A stretch of 64,000 bases of DNA. It comes from Erysipelotrichaceae bacterium. Its GTDB lineage: Bacteria > Bacillota_I > Bacilli_A > Erysipelotrichales > Erysipelotrichaceae. Position numbers and translations under genes: made by a program. Below, in pieces: positions 26,809 to 36,293 of the stretch (the first letter of the stretch is position 1; every line of letters starts with the position of its first letter). The stretch is taken from the NCBI GenBank assembly GCA_013334325.1, contig JAAXXT010000001.1:62001-126000 (forward strand), given 5' to 3'. The notes under the pieces were generated by a model. That model saw only the letters and a program-made list of their open reading frames with translations, did not search any database and was not told the origin of the DNA.

Positions 26809-26817
26809 ATTATACCA
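26809..26817 (-). promoter_or_regulatory. extended -10 promoter of ybeY
   Basis: TGGTATAAT (exact TGnTATAAT) on the minus strand with 6 nt to the GTG start. This would start the ybeY-dgkA-cdd-era-recO transcript. Confidence 0.6.
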
Positions 26818-26868
26818 TAATCGAGCTATAAGCTTTTTATGGTGATTCAAGAAAAATTCTCTAAATAT

Positions 26869-27825
26869 CTATACTGTTTTATTAGAATAAGCTTCGATAA
26901 CAATCTGAACCAAAGGATTTCTAACGATATCAACCGCCGTTAATTCAACAAATCCTATGTCTTTTTTACCTTTAAGCAATCTTAGAGCCTGAATAAAACC
27001 AGAATCTTGTTTAAGATCAACTTGAGTAGTGTCTCCATTGATGATGATCTTGGTTCTAAAACCCATACGAGTCAATACCATCAACATTTGGCTCTTAGTA
27101 GTATTCTGTGCTTCATCTAATATCACAAAGGCATCTTCTAAGGTACGACCTCTCATATACGCTAAGGGAGCGATTTCTATGATCCCCTTCTCAATGTATT
27201 TTTGAACTTGTTCATTGCCTAATAGATCATTTAAACCATCATAGAGAGGTCTTAAATAAGGATCTACTTTCTCTTTTAAATCACCTGGTAAAAAACCCAA
27301 TGATTCCCCAGCTTCAACCACAGGTCTTGTTAATACGATACGTTTAACATCGCCTTTTTTAAGGAGATCAACCGCATAGACAACAGATAAATAGGTCTTG
27401 CCTGTTCCTGCAGGACCAGAAACAAAGACCATATCAAAATCAGCCATAGCTTCCATCAACTTTTGTTGACCTAAAGTTTTGATGGTTATTGGTTTATTAA
27501 AGGCTGTTCTTCCTATGATTCTACTGTTGAGTTTAAAGAAAGATTCTTCGGTATTGTTTAGTACGCAATGAGAAAGATAAATGATATCTCGTTCATCTGG
27601 TGTCTTTCCCATCTTGATCCAGCGAATCAATCCATTAAGTGTCTTCTGTATGTTTAGGCAAAGGTCTTCATCTAGTGTATCTAGAATAACTGAATTATCT
27701 CTTAAAACAAACTCGACACTAAAGACCTGTTTAAGTAGTTTTAGATTCTCATCTTGTTGACCACATAAGGTTTGAAATTCTTCAAAATTACATACTTCGA
27801 TCGGGTAACTGTTTTTATGGATCAA
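26869..27825 (-). CDS. phoH: PhoH-like ATPase
   Basis: P-loop ATPase of the PhoH family, thought to act in RNA metabolism. Walker A GPAGTGKT is at 137-144, Walker B FVILDEAQN later, with the family's TLGQQKLMEAM lead-in. An N-terminal KH-like region precedes it. Length (318) is typical. The start is TTG with GGAG upstream. Lies just after rpsU on the same strand, separated by a terminator. Confidence 0.94.
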   Translation of the reverse strand: MIHKNSYPIEVCNFEEFQTLCGQQDENLKLLKQVFSVEFVLRDNSVILDTLDEDLCLNIQKTLNGLIRWIKMGKTPDERDIIYLSHCVLNNTEESFFKLNSRIIGRTAFNKPITIKTLGQQKLMEAMADFDMVFVSGPAGTGKTYLSVVYAVDLLKKGDVKRIVLTRPVVEAGESLGFLPGDLKEKVDPYLRPLYDGLNDLLGNEQVQKYIEKGIIEIAPLAYMRGRTLEDAFVILDEAQNTTKSQMLMVLTRMGFRTKIIINGDTTQVDLKQDSGFIQALRLLKGKKDIGFVELTAVDIVRNPLVQIVIEAYSNKTV

Positions 27826-27860
27826 TGGAGCTCCTCGCTTCTGTTACTTCTATTATAAAT

Positions 27861-27881
27861 AAAAAAGAAGCCAGTGGCTTC
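27861..27881 (-). terminator. intrinsic terminator after rpsU
   Basis: GAAGCC/GGCTTC stem with an ACT loop (minus strand) followed by six T residues, adjoining the rpsU stop. Confidence 0.88.
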
Positions 27882-28061
27882 TTATTTTTTGCGGCTTGCT
27901 TTTCTGGCTGCTTCAGATTTGAGTTTACGTTTGACGCCCGGTTTAACATAATATTCTCTTTTACGGGTTTCGGCTAATGTACCGTTACGAGAGACACTTC
28001 TTTTAAAGCGGCGCAGAGCATCATCAAGATTCTCATTATCTTTTAAGACTATACGTGGCAT
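27882..28061 (-). CDS. rpsU: 30S ribosomal protein S21
   Basis: 59-residue basic protein needed for initiation. The translation [20 protein letters not shown] and the tail rich in Lys/Arg are diagnostic. A GGAGG site precedes the ATG, and a near-consensus promoter lies just upstream. It stands alone between terminator and promoter rather than with dnaG. Confidence 0.97.
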   Translation of the reverse strand: MPRIVLKDNENLDDALRRFKRSVSRNGTLAETRKREYYVKPGVKRKLKSEAARKASRKK

Positions 28062-28089
28062 TTACATCCCTCCTCTCGGCACGTTTACA

Positions 28090-28118
28090 ATTATAACCAA
28101 GTTATTTGATTAAATCAA
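28090..28118 (-). promoter_or_regulatory. promoter of rpsU
   Basis: TTGATT, 17-base spacer, TATAAT on the minus strand: the best conventional promoter in the window. The -35 lies within a 13-base palindrome TTGATTAAATCAA (28106-28118), which could be an operator. Confidence 0.75.
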
Positions 28119-28120
28119 GG

Positions 28121-28780
28121 TCAATAAGATGTTTTCATCTCAGTTTGTGTCATTAAAGCAACACCACCAGAGGTTCCTATACGATCAGCCCCTGCTTCGA
28201 TCATCGCTTTGACATCATCTAAGGTTCTTACTCCACCTGCTGCTTTAACTAAAGCAAAGCCTTTTACAGTCTCTTTCATCAGTTTAACATCTGCGATTGT
28301 TGCACCAGCAGTAGAAAAACCAGTTGATGTTTTTACGAAATGGGCTTTAGCTTTAACCGCCAATTGACAAGCTCTTACTTTTTCTTCATCCGTCAATAAA
28401 CAGGTTTCAATGATGACTTTAACTGTTAATCCACCTGTAGCATTTACCACAGCTGCGATGTCTTCTTCAACGAGATCATTATTCCCATCCTTAAGCGCAC
28501 CGACATTGATGACCATATCGAATTCTTCAGCCCCTTCAAATAAAGCTAAATGAGCTTCAAAAGCCTTGGTTTCTGTGGTCGTAGCGCCTAATGGAAAACC
28601 AATTACGACACAAACTTTTACTTTAGAACCTTTTAATGCTTCTTTACAGGTCTTAACCCACGTAGGATTAACACATACAGAAGCAAATTGATACGTTTTG
28701 GCTTCTTCACATAGCTTTAGAATCTGTTCCTTTGTAGCATTTTGTTTAAGCAAAGTATGATCTATATAGGTGTTATACAT
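28121..28780 (-). CDS. deoC: deoxyribose-phosphate aldolase
   Basis: Cleaves 2-deoxyribose-5-phosphate to glyceraldehyde-3-phosphate and acetaldehyde, the last step of deoxynucleoside catabolism. The Schiff-base lysine is in [13 protein letters not shown], and the N-terminal YIDHTLLK and the GGVRTLDD motifs are present. The start [11 protein letters not shown] at 28780 has AAGGAG; the longer frame does not. It overlaps murE by 8 nt. Confidence 0.97.
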   Translation of the reverse strand: MYNTYIDHTLLKQNATKEQILKLCEEAKTYQFASVCVNPTWVKTCKEALKGSKVKVCVVIGFPLGATTTETKAFEAHLALFEGAEEFDMVINVGALKDGNNDLVEEDIAAVVNATGGLTVKVIIETCLLTDEEKVRACQLAVKAKAHFVKTSTGFSTAGATIADVKLMKETVKGFALVKAAGGVRTLDDVKAMIEAGADRIGTSGGVALMTQTEMKTSY

Positions 28781-30233
28781 GATGGTTCTCCTTTTCATCA
28801 TTGATGGATTTTAAAATCTCTTCACAAGCAACAACATCTCCCAACCAAAGCTCTTTACCATTAGCACGACAGATATAATCTTCATTACCTTTACCTAAGA
28901 CTAGAACTGTATCGTTCTTATTCGCCAGTTCTATGGCTTGACGAATCGCATCTAAACGATCCAGTATGATCAAATGTCTCGTCGTTTTTATTCCAGAAGC
29001 AATCTGTTTAAGGATTTCAAACGAATCTTCTGTCCTAGGATCTTCTTCTGTAATGATGATATTTGTACAGTAACGATCCGCGATTGATCCTAATACTGCC
29101 CTTTTCTTTGTATCACGTAAGCCTGCTGCCCCAAATACCGCGATAATTTTATTTGTTTTAGGTGTAATAATGTCTGCATATTCAAATACTTTCTCAAATC
29201 CATCCGGAGTATGAGCATAATCAACAATGACCCGGTAGTTTTGACCCATTTTGACATGCTGAAGTCTTCCATCGACTTGAGGTAAATTCTTAACACTTTC
29301 TAAAATATTGCTTATTCTCATCCCATTGAGATGACACGAAGCAATAACAGCCAATAGATTATAGACATTAAACATCCCTAAGAGATTCGTGGATACTTTA
29401 TATGTCTTATCTTGAACGATCATATCAAAACTTGTCTCATCATCCTTAAAAACAATGTTTTTAGCTTTATAATCAGCTTCACCTATAACCCCATAGGTTT
29501 TCTTCTTACAGCTTAATTCTTCAACCAGTCTTAAACCATAGGTATCATCAACATTCAAGATTGCATACCCATCATTGTTTAATAAACTGAAGATCTTTTT
29601 CTTGGCTTGATAATAGTTTTCCATGGTTCCATGATAATCAAGATGATCATGGGTAAGATTCGTAAAAATAGCGCTCTTAAGTCTTAAAGCATCGACCCGA
29701 TGTTGTTCAAGACCTTGACTAGAAATCTCAATGGCGACAGCTTTCATTTTTACTTTAATCATTCTAGAAAGAACTTCATGTAAACCTATGACTTCAGGCG
29801 TAGTGAAATCTGGTTTTTCAATAATATTGCCATATTCAAAACCAATCGTCCCTATATAGCCACAATTGAGATAATCCGAATATACTGATTTGATTACTTT
29901 CGCAATGGTTGTCTTACCATTGGTTCCAGTTACACCAAAAACCCTTAATTTATCACAAGGATAATCATAAAAAATAGTCGCAACTTTATTTAATGCTACA
30001 TATGCATCATCGACTCTGATGTATTCAACAAAAGGTATGTAATTTGATAGATCATCACTATGAACAATCGCAACAGCTCCATTCTCAACCGCTTGATTGA
30101 TATGAAGATGCCCATCATGTTTCATTCCTTTCAAACAAAAGAAAAGAGAATTCTTGATCTGTAAACGAGAATCAGACATCAAAGATTCTATTTCAATTGG
30201 TTTAGCATTTTTAAAAAGGAGGTTTAGTTTCAT
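28773..30233 (-). CDS. murE: UDP-N-acetylmuramoyl-tripeptide synthetase MurE
   Basis: Cytoplasmic ligase adding the third residue to the peptidoglycan stem peptide. ATP site [10 protein letters not shown] near residue 107-116, then [11 protein letters not shown] and [11 protein letters not shown]. The residue-3 specificity loop reads E-E-D-P-R (396-400), closer to the DNPR of meso-diaminopimelate enzymes than to the lysine type, though Asn is replaced by Asp. Length 486. It overlaps mtaB by 4 nt and deoC by 8 nt, an unusual company for a mur gene. Confidence 0.93.
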   Translation of the reverse strand: MKLNLLFKNAKPIEIESLMSDSRLQIKNSLFFCLKGMKHDGHLHINQAVENGAVAIVHSDDLSNYIPFVEYIRVDDAYVALNKVATIFYDYPCDKLRVFGVTGTNGKTTIAKVIKSVYSDYLNCGYIGTIGFEYGNIIEKPDFTTPEVIGLHEVLSRMIKVKMKAVAIEISSQGLEQHRVDALRLKSAIFTNLTHDHLDYHGTMENYYQAKKKIFSLLNNDGYAILNVDDTYGLRLVEELSCKKKTYGVIGEADYKAKNIVFKDDETSFDMIVQDKTYKVSTNLLGMFNVYNLLAVIASCHLNGMRISNILESVKNLPQVDGRLQHVKMGQNYRVIVDYAHTPDGFEKVFEYADIITPKTNKIIAVFGAAGLRDTKKRAVLGSIADRYCTNIIITEEDPRTEDSFEILKQIASGIKTTRHLIILDRLDAIRQAIELANKNDTVLVLGKGNEDYICRANGKELWLGDVVACEEILKSINDEKENHHV

Positions 30234-31501
30234 AGAGGTTTCGCTGTTAGGGTATCATGGTCAGATGCCACAATAACACAATCTATTATAGCATGACTTA
30301 GCTCACTCATTTCTGGGATACTGACACAATCATAAGCACTACTAAAGCCATAAACCCCTCTTTCATCTTTGCTTTCAATCAATACAGATACTTTTGAACC
30401 TACTAATGATTTTAGATATTGTTCATATAAAACTTTTGATCGTTCCGTTAGAATATGAACTCTTTTCTTCTTTGTTTCTTCACTATTCAATTGCTCAAAT
30501 TGAGCTGCTTTGGTAAATTTTCGAATCGAATAAGGAAATACATGAAGAAAACTAAAGCCTATCTCATTGATAAAATTAAGCGTATTCTCAAATTTTTCAT
30601 CTGTTTCATTACTAAATCCAACGATCACATCAGTAGAAATACTAATATTTGGGATTTCTTTACGAATCTGCTTGATTCTTTCTCTAAATTGATTTGTTGT
30701 ATATGGGCGATTCATGAGTTTTAACACCTCATCATCACCTGATTGTAAAGAAATATGAAGATGTTGAGCTAAACGACGATTGTTTTTTATTAGTTCAATT
30801 AATTGATCATCAACTTCATTAATATCTATAGATGATAATCTAATGCGTTCTATTTTAGTTTCATTCAACATACGTTGTATGAGATCACTTAAATTACACT
30901 TGATATCAGTTCCATATTTGCCTGTATGGATTCCAGCCAAGACGATCTCAAGATGATCCTTTTCAAGCTGTTTTACCATCTCTATAACATCATCTTGAGC
31001 CAATGAACGTTCTCTTCCTCGTGTATACGGAATAATACAATAGGAACAAAACTGATTGCATCCGTCTTGGATCTTAAGGAATGCTCTTGTTTTGTTTTTA
31101 AAATTAGTTATAGGAATATTTTCGAAAGTTTTAGGCATCGAGAAATCAGAACTCATGCTTTCATCCATCGAATCAATTAATTCAGCAAAACGATCTTTAT
31201 TTTTATTACCTATTAAAAGATCGATATTGTATTTTTCTTGAAGCTCTTCATGATTGCTTTGAACATAACAACCAACTACCACCAACTTAGCACTTGGATT
31301 CAATTTCTTCGCTTGATTTATTTTCTGTCTACTCTTAAAACTTGCTTGATTGGTTACAGTACAAGTATTGATAATGATTAAATCACTATCTTCAAATCCT
31401 TCTGCTTCTTCATAATTCTTCTTGATTAAGACTTCACGATAATATTCAGATTCATAAGCATTCACTTTACATCCTAAAGTAACAATAGAAAATGTTTTCA
31501 T
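30230..31501 (-). CDS. mtaB: tRNA t6A37 methylthiotransferase MtaB
   Basis: Radical-SAM enzyme converting t6A37 to ms2t6A37. The N-terminal UPF0004 domain starts TLGCKVNAYES with cluster cysteines, the radical-SAM motif is CNQFCSYC at about 150-157, followed by IPYTRGRERS, and a short TRAM domain ends the protein. The pattern TLGCKVN distinguishes it from MiaB (TYGCQAN), also present here. A GAGGAAG site precedes the ATG. Overlaps its neighbours by 4 nt on both sides. Confidence 0.95.
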   Translation of the reverse strand: MKTFSIVTLGCKVNAYESEYYREVLIKKNYEEAEGFEDSDLIIINTCTVTNQASFKSRQKINQAKKLNPSAKLVVVGCYVQSNHEELQEKYNIDLLIGNKNKDRFAELIDSMDESMSSDFSMPKTFENIPITNFKNKTRAFLKIQDGCNQFCSYCIIPYTRGRERSLAQDDVIEMVKQLEKDHLEIVLAGIHTGKYGTDIKCNLSDLIQRMLNETKIERIRLSSIDINEVDDQLIELIKNNRRLAQHLHISLQSGDDEVLKLMNRPYTTNQFRERIKQIRKEIPNISISTDVIVGFSNETDEKFENTLNFINEIGFSFLHVFPYSIRKFTKAAQFEQLNSEETKKKRVHILTERSKVLYEQYLKSLVGSKVSVLIESKDERGVYGFSSAYDCVSIPEMSELSHAIIDCVIVASDHDTLTAKPL

Positions 31502-32277
31502 TGCATCTTCCTCTTTAGCTTAATCAAAGCTTTATTAACTCTATCGGAAATGAAAGTAGAATCAATTAACTCATCAATAAAAGGTAGTGTTTGATTAGTC
31601 TCCAAATCATCCATAATGCGAATAAACTTCGCATAATCATCGAAATGTAATTGATATTCTTTATTTAAACATAATTTTTTAAGGATCCATATTGGTTCAT
31701 TTGTTTTTAGTAAGAACAACGACTTAGTAGCATCATAAAAGAAGATGACTCTATTTTCATCTGATTGTATTAGTTTTACATCAATAAACTCATCTCTAAA
31801 CGGAGCTATTCCATACTGAGTGGTGGAGATCATTCTACTCTTAAAGTTTTTATATAGATTAAAATACTGTTCTAAATCAAAGATATTCATCTCTTTATCA
31901 TATAGTGTATTTAATAATTCATCAAAAAAAGCAATCCATATTCTAGTTCCACTTAAACTAGTAAACATTTTACAACGTTTCTTGACATCATTAATTTTGA
32001 TGTTGATGAGTTTATTCTTTTCTTGATAACTTAAGGTTGGCCATAAGTCTGTTAATTCTTTTCTTTCACGTTCATAGGCTTCTTCAAACAAACTTTTGTT
32101 TTTAAGGGATTCAATGAGTATGGCTGCGTTAAAGAAATCAAGCTCAGACTTTATTTTTAGATTAATATTTTGATTATCTTTTACTGTTTTTTTATAGTAA
32201 TCAATAAGAACCTTTGTTGATTTGAGTTTGAATAAATCTAAGCCATGCCGATTGATTATTTTTTCTATTCTTTTCAT
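31498..32277 (-). CDS. hypothetical protein, function unknown
   Basis: 259 residues, not recognised. No signal peptide or membrane segment; predicted mostly helical, Lys/Asp/Asn-rich, soluble. The middle region has RIWIAFFDELLNTLYDKEMN and the end a basic ALIKLKRKMQ. It lies with 4-nt overlaps between rsmE and mtaB, both RNA-modification enzymes, so a role in RNA metabolism is possible but only by context. Confidence 0.6.
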   Translation of the reverse strand: MKRIEKIINRHGLDLFKLKSTKVLIDYYKKTVKDNQNINLKIKSELDFFNAAILIESLKNKSLFEEAYERERKELTDLWPTLSYQEKNKLINIKINDVKKRCKMFTSLSGTRIWIAFFDELLNTLYDKEMNIFDLEQYFNLYKNFKSRMISTTQYGIAPFRDEFIDVKLIQSDENRVIFFYDATKSLFLLKTNEPIWILKKLCLNKEYQLHFDDYAKFIRIMDDLETNQTLPFIDELIDSTFISDRVNKALIKLKRKMQ

Positions 32278-32981
32278 AGATCAAGTACACAATCTACTGT
32301 ATGTATTGCGACCATAGCAGCTGTTTCAGCTCTGTATATTCGTGCTCCTAAACTAACGCTTTCAAAACCATACTTATTTAAGATATCTATTTCTCTAGAA
32401 CTGATTCCACCTTCTGGACCAATAACGATAGAAACGGATCTTGTCGTTCTTAAACGTTTTTTGAGTTGATGGTCAGTATTTTCAACTTCATAAGCAACGA
32501 AGTTTTGATCACACTTATACGATTCAATATTTTTGATTGAAATTGGTTCTACGATCTCAGGTATGGTTAAACGATGGCATTGTTCAGAAGCTTCTTTTAG
32601 AATGCTTCTATAACGAGCCATCTTATCAGGATCATTTTCCCATTTGACAACATTTCTTTCCATGATCAAAGGAACTATTCTACTTACCCCTAATTCAGTT
32701 GCTTTTTGAAGTACAAGTTCAAATTTTTCTCTTCTTATCAAAGCTTGGATCAAAGTAACTTCAACTTTAATGGGTTCAACAAAAACTTCTTTTTCACAGA
32801 TAGCACTTATTGATTTTCCGTTTATCAATAAAGTTGCTTGAAACATCTTTTGTTGATCGCAAAGTAAAATGCTTTCTCCTGTTTTAAGCTTTAGAACTCT
32901 ATCGATCTGATAAGTGATTTCTTTTGGAAGATCTATTGATGTATTAACTTGTAAAGCTTGTGTTATAAAAAACTGGTGCAT
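32274..32981 (-). CDS. rsmE: 16S rRNA (uracil1498-N3)-methyltransferase
   Basis: SPOUT methyltransferase making m3U1498 in the decoding region. The SAM-knot motif IGPEGGISSREID and the SLGARIYRAETAAM C-terminal signature are visible, after a PUA-like N-terminal domain. Length (235) is standard. One-base overlap with rluB. Confidence 0.95.
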   Translation of the reverse strand: MHQFFITQALQVNTSIDLPKEITYQIDRVLKLKTGESILLCDQQKMFQATLLINGKSISAICEKEVFVEPIKVEVTLIQALIRREKFELVLQKATELGVSRIVPLIMERNVVKWENDPDKMARYRSILKEASEQCHRLTIPEIVEPISIKNIESYKCDQNFVAYEVENTDHQLKKRLRTTRSVSIVIGPEGGISSREIDILNKYGFESVSLGARIYRAETAAMVAIHTVDCVLDL

Positions 32982-33709
32982 TATTCCATCTTCCCTTCCT
33001 TTGCCAACTGGATCAACTGAGTAAGCTCAGATTCCTTTAGTACGCGATATTCACCCTCTCTAAGGTCTTTGACTTCGATAAAGCCAAATCGAGCTCTATG
33101 AAGCTTTATAACGCTTAATCCAAGGGATTCTACCATTCTTTTGATTTGTCTATTCTTTCCTTCAACCAAAGTAATTGTAAAGTCTGTTTCTTTTCTAGTA
33201 AGATCCTTTTTTACGATAACTACTTGAGTTGGTATGGTCATAACTCCATCTAATTCAATACCGGTTTCTAAAGCTTTAACATCTTGATTACTTAATATTC
33301 CATCACATTTCACTTCATAAAGTTTCTTGAGATGATATCGAGGATGAGTTAAAGCGTTTGAAAAATCTCCATCATTGGTCAATAGAAGTGCTCCAGTAGT
33401 ATCATAATCAAGACGACCTACAGGATAGATCCTTTCCGATGTATCAATCAAATCGACCACCGTAGTTCTTCCTCGATCATCGCTTACAGAACTCAATACT
33501 TTCTTAGGTTTATTTAATAAAAAATACACCTTGTTTTCTGTTGATAATATCTTACCTTCATAGGTAACGATACTTCCCTTTTCGACGATATAACCCATTT
33601 CCTTAATGGTTATCCCATCGACTTGAATCTTACCTTCTTTGATAAGTTCTTCAGCTTTTCGTCGAGAAGTAATGCCTGCTTTGGCGATGATTTTCTGTAA
33701 TCTTTCCAT
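32981..33709 (-). CDS. rluB: 23S rRNA pseudouridine synthase RluB
   Basis: Pseudouridylates 23S rRNA (U2605-type site). N-terminal S4 domain (MERLQKIIAKAGITSRRKAEELI) and the RsuA-family catalytic motif GRLDYDTTGALLL with the catalytic Asp. Length (242) fits. Directly follows scpB, the same order as in Bacillus and Clostridia. Confidence 0.94.
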   Translation of the reverse strand: MERLQKIIAKAGITSRRKAEELIKEGKIQVDGITIKEMGYIVEKGSIVTYEGKILSTENKVYFLLNKPKKVLSSVSDDRGRTTVVDLIDTSERIYPVGRLDYDTTGALLLTNDGDFSNALTHPRYHLKKLYEVKCDGILSNQDVKALETGIELDGVMTIPTQVVIVKKDLTRKETDFTITLVEGKNRQIKRMVESLGLSVIKLHRARFGFIEVKDLREGEYRVLKESELTQLIQLAKEGKME

Positions 33710-34255
33710 TTATTCGAACAATTGGCTTTCTTCAGTACGATCTTCATAAGTAGGAAGATTTGGTAATTCATCTAGGCTCATAAGTTTAAAAAGATCTAAG
33801 AAAGATTCAGTGATCGAATATAAAATTGGTTTACCTACAGACTCAGCTCTTCCACTTTCGGTGATCAGTTCCATCGCTTGTAACTTCTTAAGCATAAGCT
33901 CACAGCCAACGCCGCGTATTTCTTCTATTTCTACGCGTGTTATAGGTTGTTTATAAGCGATAATAGCCAATGTCTCCAAAGCAGATTGAGATAATTGTCT
34001 TGTCTTAGATAAAGTTAGAATGCGTTCCACATAAGAGCGAATAAAAGGTTTCGTGATGAATTTATATTTATCATTAAAAACAACCAGTTCCATACCACGA
34101 TCATCATGATGATAATGCTCAATGAGTTCATCACATAAGATCTTAGTCAGATCAATTGGATAATCTATCGCTAAAGATAGTTGTTCTAAAGTAACCCCGT
34201 CTTCTCCAAAAATAAATATAATGCCTTCTAAAATAGATTTATTTGGATTTTCCAT
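33710..34255 (-). CDS. scpB: segregation and condensation protein B
   Basis: Kleisin-associated subunit of the SMC complex that organises chromosomes. Two winged-helix domains are recognisable, with QSALETLAIIAYKQPITRVEIEEIRGV in the middle. The start MENPNKSILEG at 34255 has GGGAGA at six nt; the longer frame to 34291 lacks a site. Overlaps scpA by 17 nt. Confidence 0.94.
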   Translation of the reverse strand: MENPNKSILEGIIFIFGEDGVTLEQLSLAIDYPIDLTKILCDELIEHYHHDDRGMELVVFNDKYKFITKPFIRSYVERILTLSKTRQLSQSALETLAIIAYKQPITRVEIEEIRGVGCELMLKKLQAMELITESGRAESVGKPILYSITESFLDLFKLMSLDELPNLPTYEDRTEESQLFE

Positions 34256-34985
34256 ACTGTTCTCCCAATTTGAAGGTGATGCGTTCATCACTTACTGTAT
34301 CTATACCTAAAATGCCTTTTCTTATCAACTCTAAAATCGCAAGGAAACTTACAATAAAGAGATTTATGGTTTGAGCGTCTGCGATGAATTCCTCAAAGTC
34401 ATACGTTAACTTATCTTTATTGATCATCAATAAGATCTGAAGCATTCTTTCTTCTAAAGAAATCTCACTTTTAGTGAATTGAACTTGGGAAGGATGAGAT
34501 AAATGAAATCTTGCGATACATTTCTCCATGGCCTTGATGAGTTCATAGACATCAGACTCATAATAGTGATATTTATCATCGATTTCATTAAGATATCCTA
34601 GATCTGCAGGTTTATCCATTTGAAGTTGTCGTTCATCATAACGTGTTTGTAGACGCATCGAAATATCTTTGAATTTCTGATACTCTATTAATCTTCGTAC
34701 GAGTTCGTCTTTGGTATCTTTCTCGTAATTAGCAATATCTAATATAGGATCTAAAACCGGAAGACATTTCTTTGATTTATATTCGATCAAGGTTGCCAAT
34801 TCAACCAAATATTCACTAGCGATCTCTAATTGGGTATCTTCTAAAGCATGAATATACTCTATGTATTGATCGATCAAGACATCTACTTCTAAGTTAAAAA
34901 GATCAAGTTTCTTTTCCTTAATCAAATGCAGCATTAAATCTAAAGGACCTTCAAATTGATCCAAATTAACTTGGAAACGTACCAT
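34239..34985 (-). CDS. scpA: segregation and condensation protein A (kleisin)
   Basis: Kleisin that bridges SMC heads. N-terminal FEGPLDLMLHLIKEKKLD is the family signature; the C-terminal winged helix is also present. ATG at 34985 (MVRFQVN) has AAGG five nt before it; a GTG two codons upstream is less well placed. Length 248. Confidence 0.94.
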   Translation of the reverse strand: MVRFQVNLDQFEGPLDLMLHLIKEKKLDLFNLEVDVLIDQYIEYIHALEDTQLEIASEYLVELATLIEYKSKKCLPVLDPILDIANYEKDTKDELVRRLIEYQKFKDISMRLQTRYDERQLQMDKPADLGYLNEIDDKYHYYESDVYELIKAMEKCIARFHLSHPSQVQFTKSEISLEERMLQILLMINKDKLTYDFEEFIADAQTINLFIVSFLAILELIRKGILGIDTVSDERITFKLGEQYGKSK

Positions 34986-34994
34986 TTTCACCTT

Positions 34995-36293
34995 CTATAA
35001 ACGATCATAGATCAAAGGAACTTTGTCGATAGGTTGAGTTGAAATCTGAAATGCTTCTTTAAAATCTTTAATCCAGCCTTCACTTAATGGACCATCATGA
35101 TAAATAATCGCTAAAACATCACCCGAATGAACTAGGTCACCCGTTTTACGCTCTAGGATAAAGCCTACAGCTGGGTTTATTTTATCTTCTTTGGTTGCTC
35201 TACCTGCACCTAAGATCATCGCTAAATGACCTAATTGGGTGGTATGCATTGAATTGATATAACCTTTCTGCTCAGAAAGTATCTTCGTTTTGAATTTAGA
35301 ATCTGGTAAAAGTTCTGGATTTAGGATTTGATTAGGATCTCCTCCTTGTGCTTTCACCATATCTGCTAATTTTTGTAGAGCTGATCCATTATGAAGTTGA
35401 GCATCAAGAGCGATTTCTGCTTGGCTAATATCATTAAAGATCTTAGCTTGACATAGCATCACAGCTCCTGCTTTGATACATAGTTCTGTTAAATCTGAAG
35501 GTCCTTTTCCTTTTAAGGTTTCAATGGCTTCTTTGACTTCTAAAGCATTGCCTACTGCATTACCTAAAGGAACATTCATATCCGTAATCAAAGCTTTTAC
35601 ATCACGATTCATCATCTTACCGATATCGATCATGGCCTTAGCTAAGATTTTTGCTTGATCAGGGGTATTCATAAAGGCCCCATCTCCATATTTAACATCC
35701 AACAATATAGTGTCTGCCCCAGACGCCAGTTTTTTAGACATGATCGAAGAAGCAATTAAAGGAATTGAAGGAACAGTCCCTGTAACATCTCTTAACGCGT
35801 ATAGTTTTTTATCAGCAGGTACTAAATAACCACTTTGACCAACGATTGATAATCCTATGTTTTCTACTTGTTTGATGAAATCATCTGTAGAAATCGCTAC
35901 ATTGAAGCCTGTAATAGACTCTAGCTTATCAATTGTACCTCCAGTGTGTCCTAACCCTCTTCCACTCATTTTAGCGACCTTGGCCCCTAAAGAAGCTACC
36001 ATAGGGCCTAAAACTAAGGATGTCTTATCCCCCACGCCACCAGTACTATGTTTATCAACTTTGATTCCACTGATTTTAGATAGATCCAAGACATCTCCAC
36101 TGTTCATCATCGATAGAGTCAAGTGAGCAGTCTCCGCTGCAGTCATTCCTTTGAATACAATGGCCATAAGCAAAGAAGAAACCTGATAATCAGGAATCGT
36201 TCCTTTAACAAAACCATCGATCCAAAACTGGATCTCTTCTTTGTTTAATTCTAAACCTTCTCTCTTCTTTTCAATGATCTCAAGAAATCTCAT
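34995..36293 (-). CDS. pdp: pyrimidine-nucleoside phosphorylase
   Basis: Phosphorolyses uridine, thymidine and deoxyuridine to base plus (deoxy)ribose-1-phosphate. The glycosyltransferase-family motif KVDKHSTGGVGDKTSL and SGRGLGHTGGT are intact. The start MRFLEIIEKKREG at 36293 has AAGGAG; the 10-codon longer frame does not. 432 residues. With cdd, deoB and deoC it completes pyrimidine deoxynucleoside breakdown; could also be called deoA. Confidence 0.95.
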   Translation of the reverse strand: MRFLEIIEKKREGLELNKEEIQFWIDGFVKGTIPDYQVSSLLMAIVFKGMTAAETAHLTLSMMNSGDVLDLSKISGIKVDKHSTGGVGDKTSLVLGPMVASLGAKVAKMSGRGLGHTGGTIDKLESITGFNVAISTDDFIKQVENIGLSIVGQSGYLVPADKKLYALRDVTGTVPSIPLIASSIMSKKLASGADTILLDVKYGDGAFMNTPDQAKILAKAMIDIGKMMNRDVKALITDMNVPLGNAVGNALEVKEAIETLKGKGPSDLTELCIKAGAVMLCQAKIFNDISQAEIALDAQLHNGSALQKLADMVKAQGGDPNQILNPELLPDSKFKTKILSEQKGYINSMHTTQLGHLAMILGAGRATKEDKINPAVGFILERKTGDLVHSGDVLAIIYHDGPLSEGWIKDFKEAFQISTQPIDKVPLIYDRL

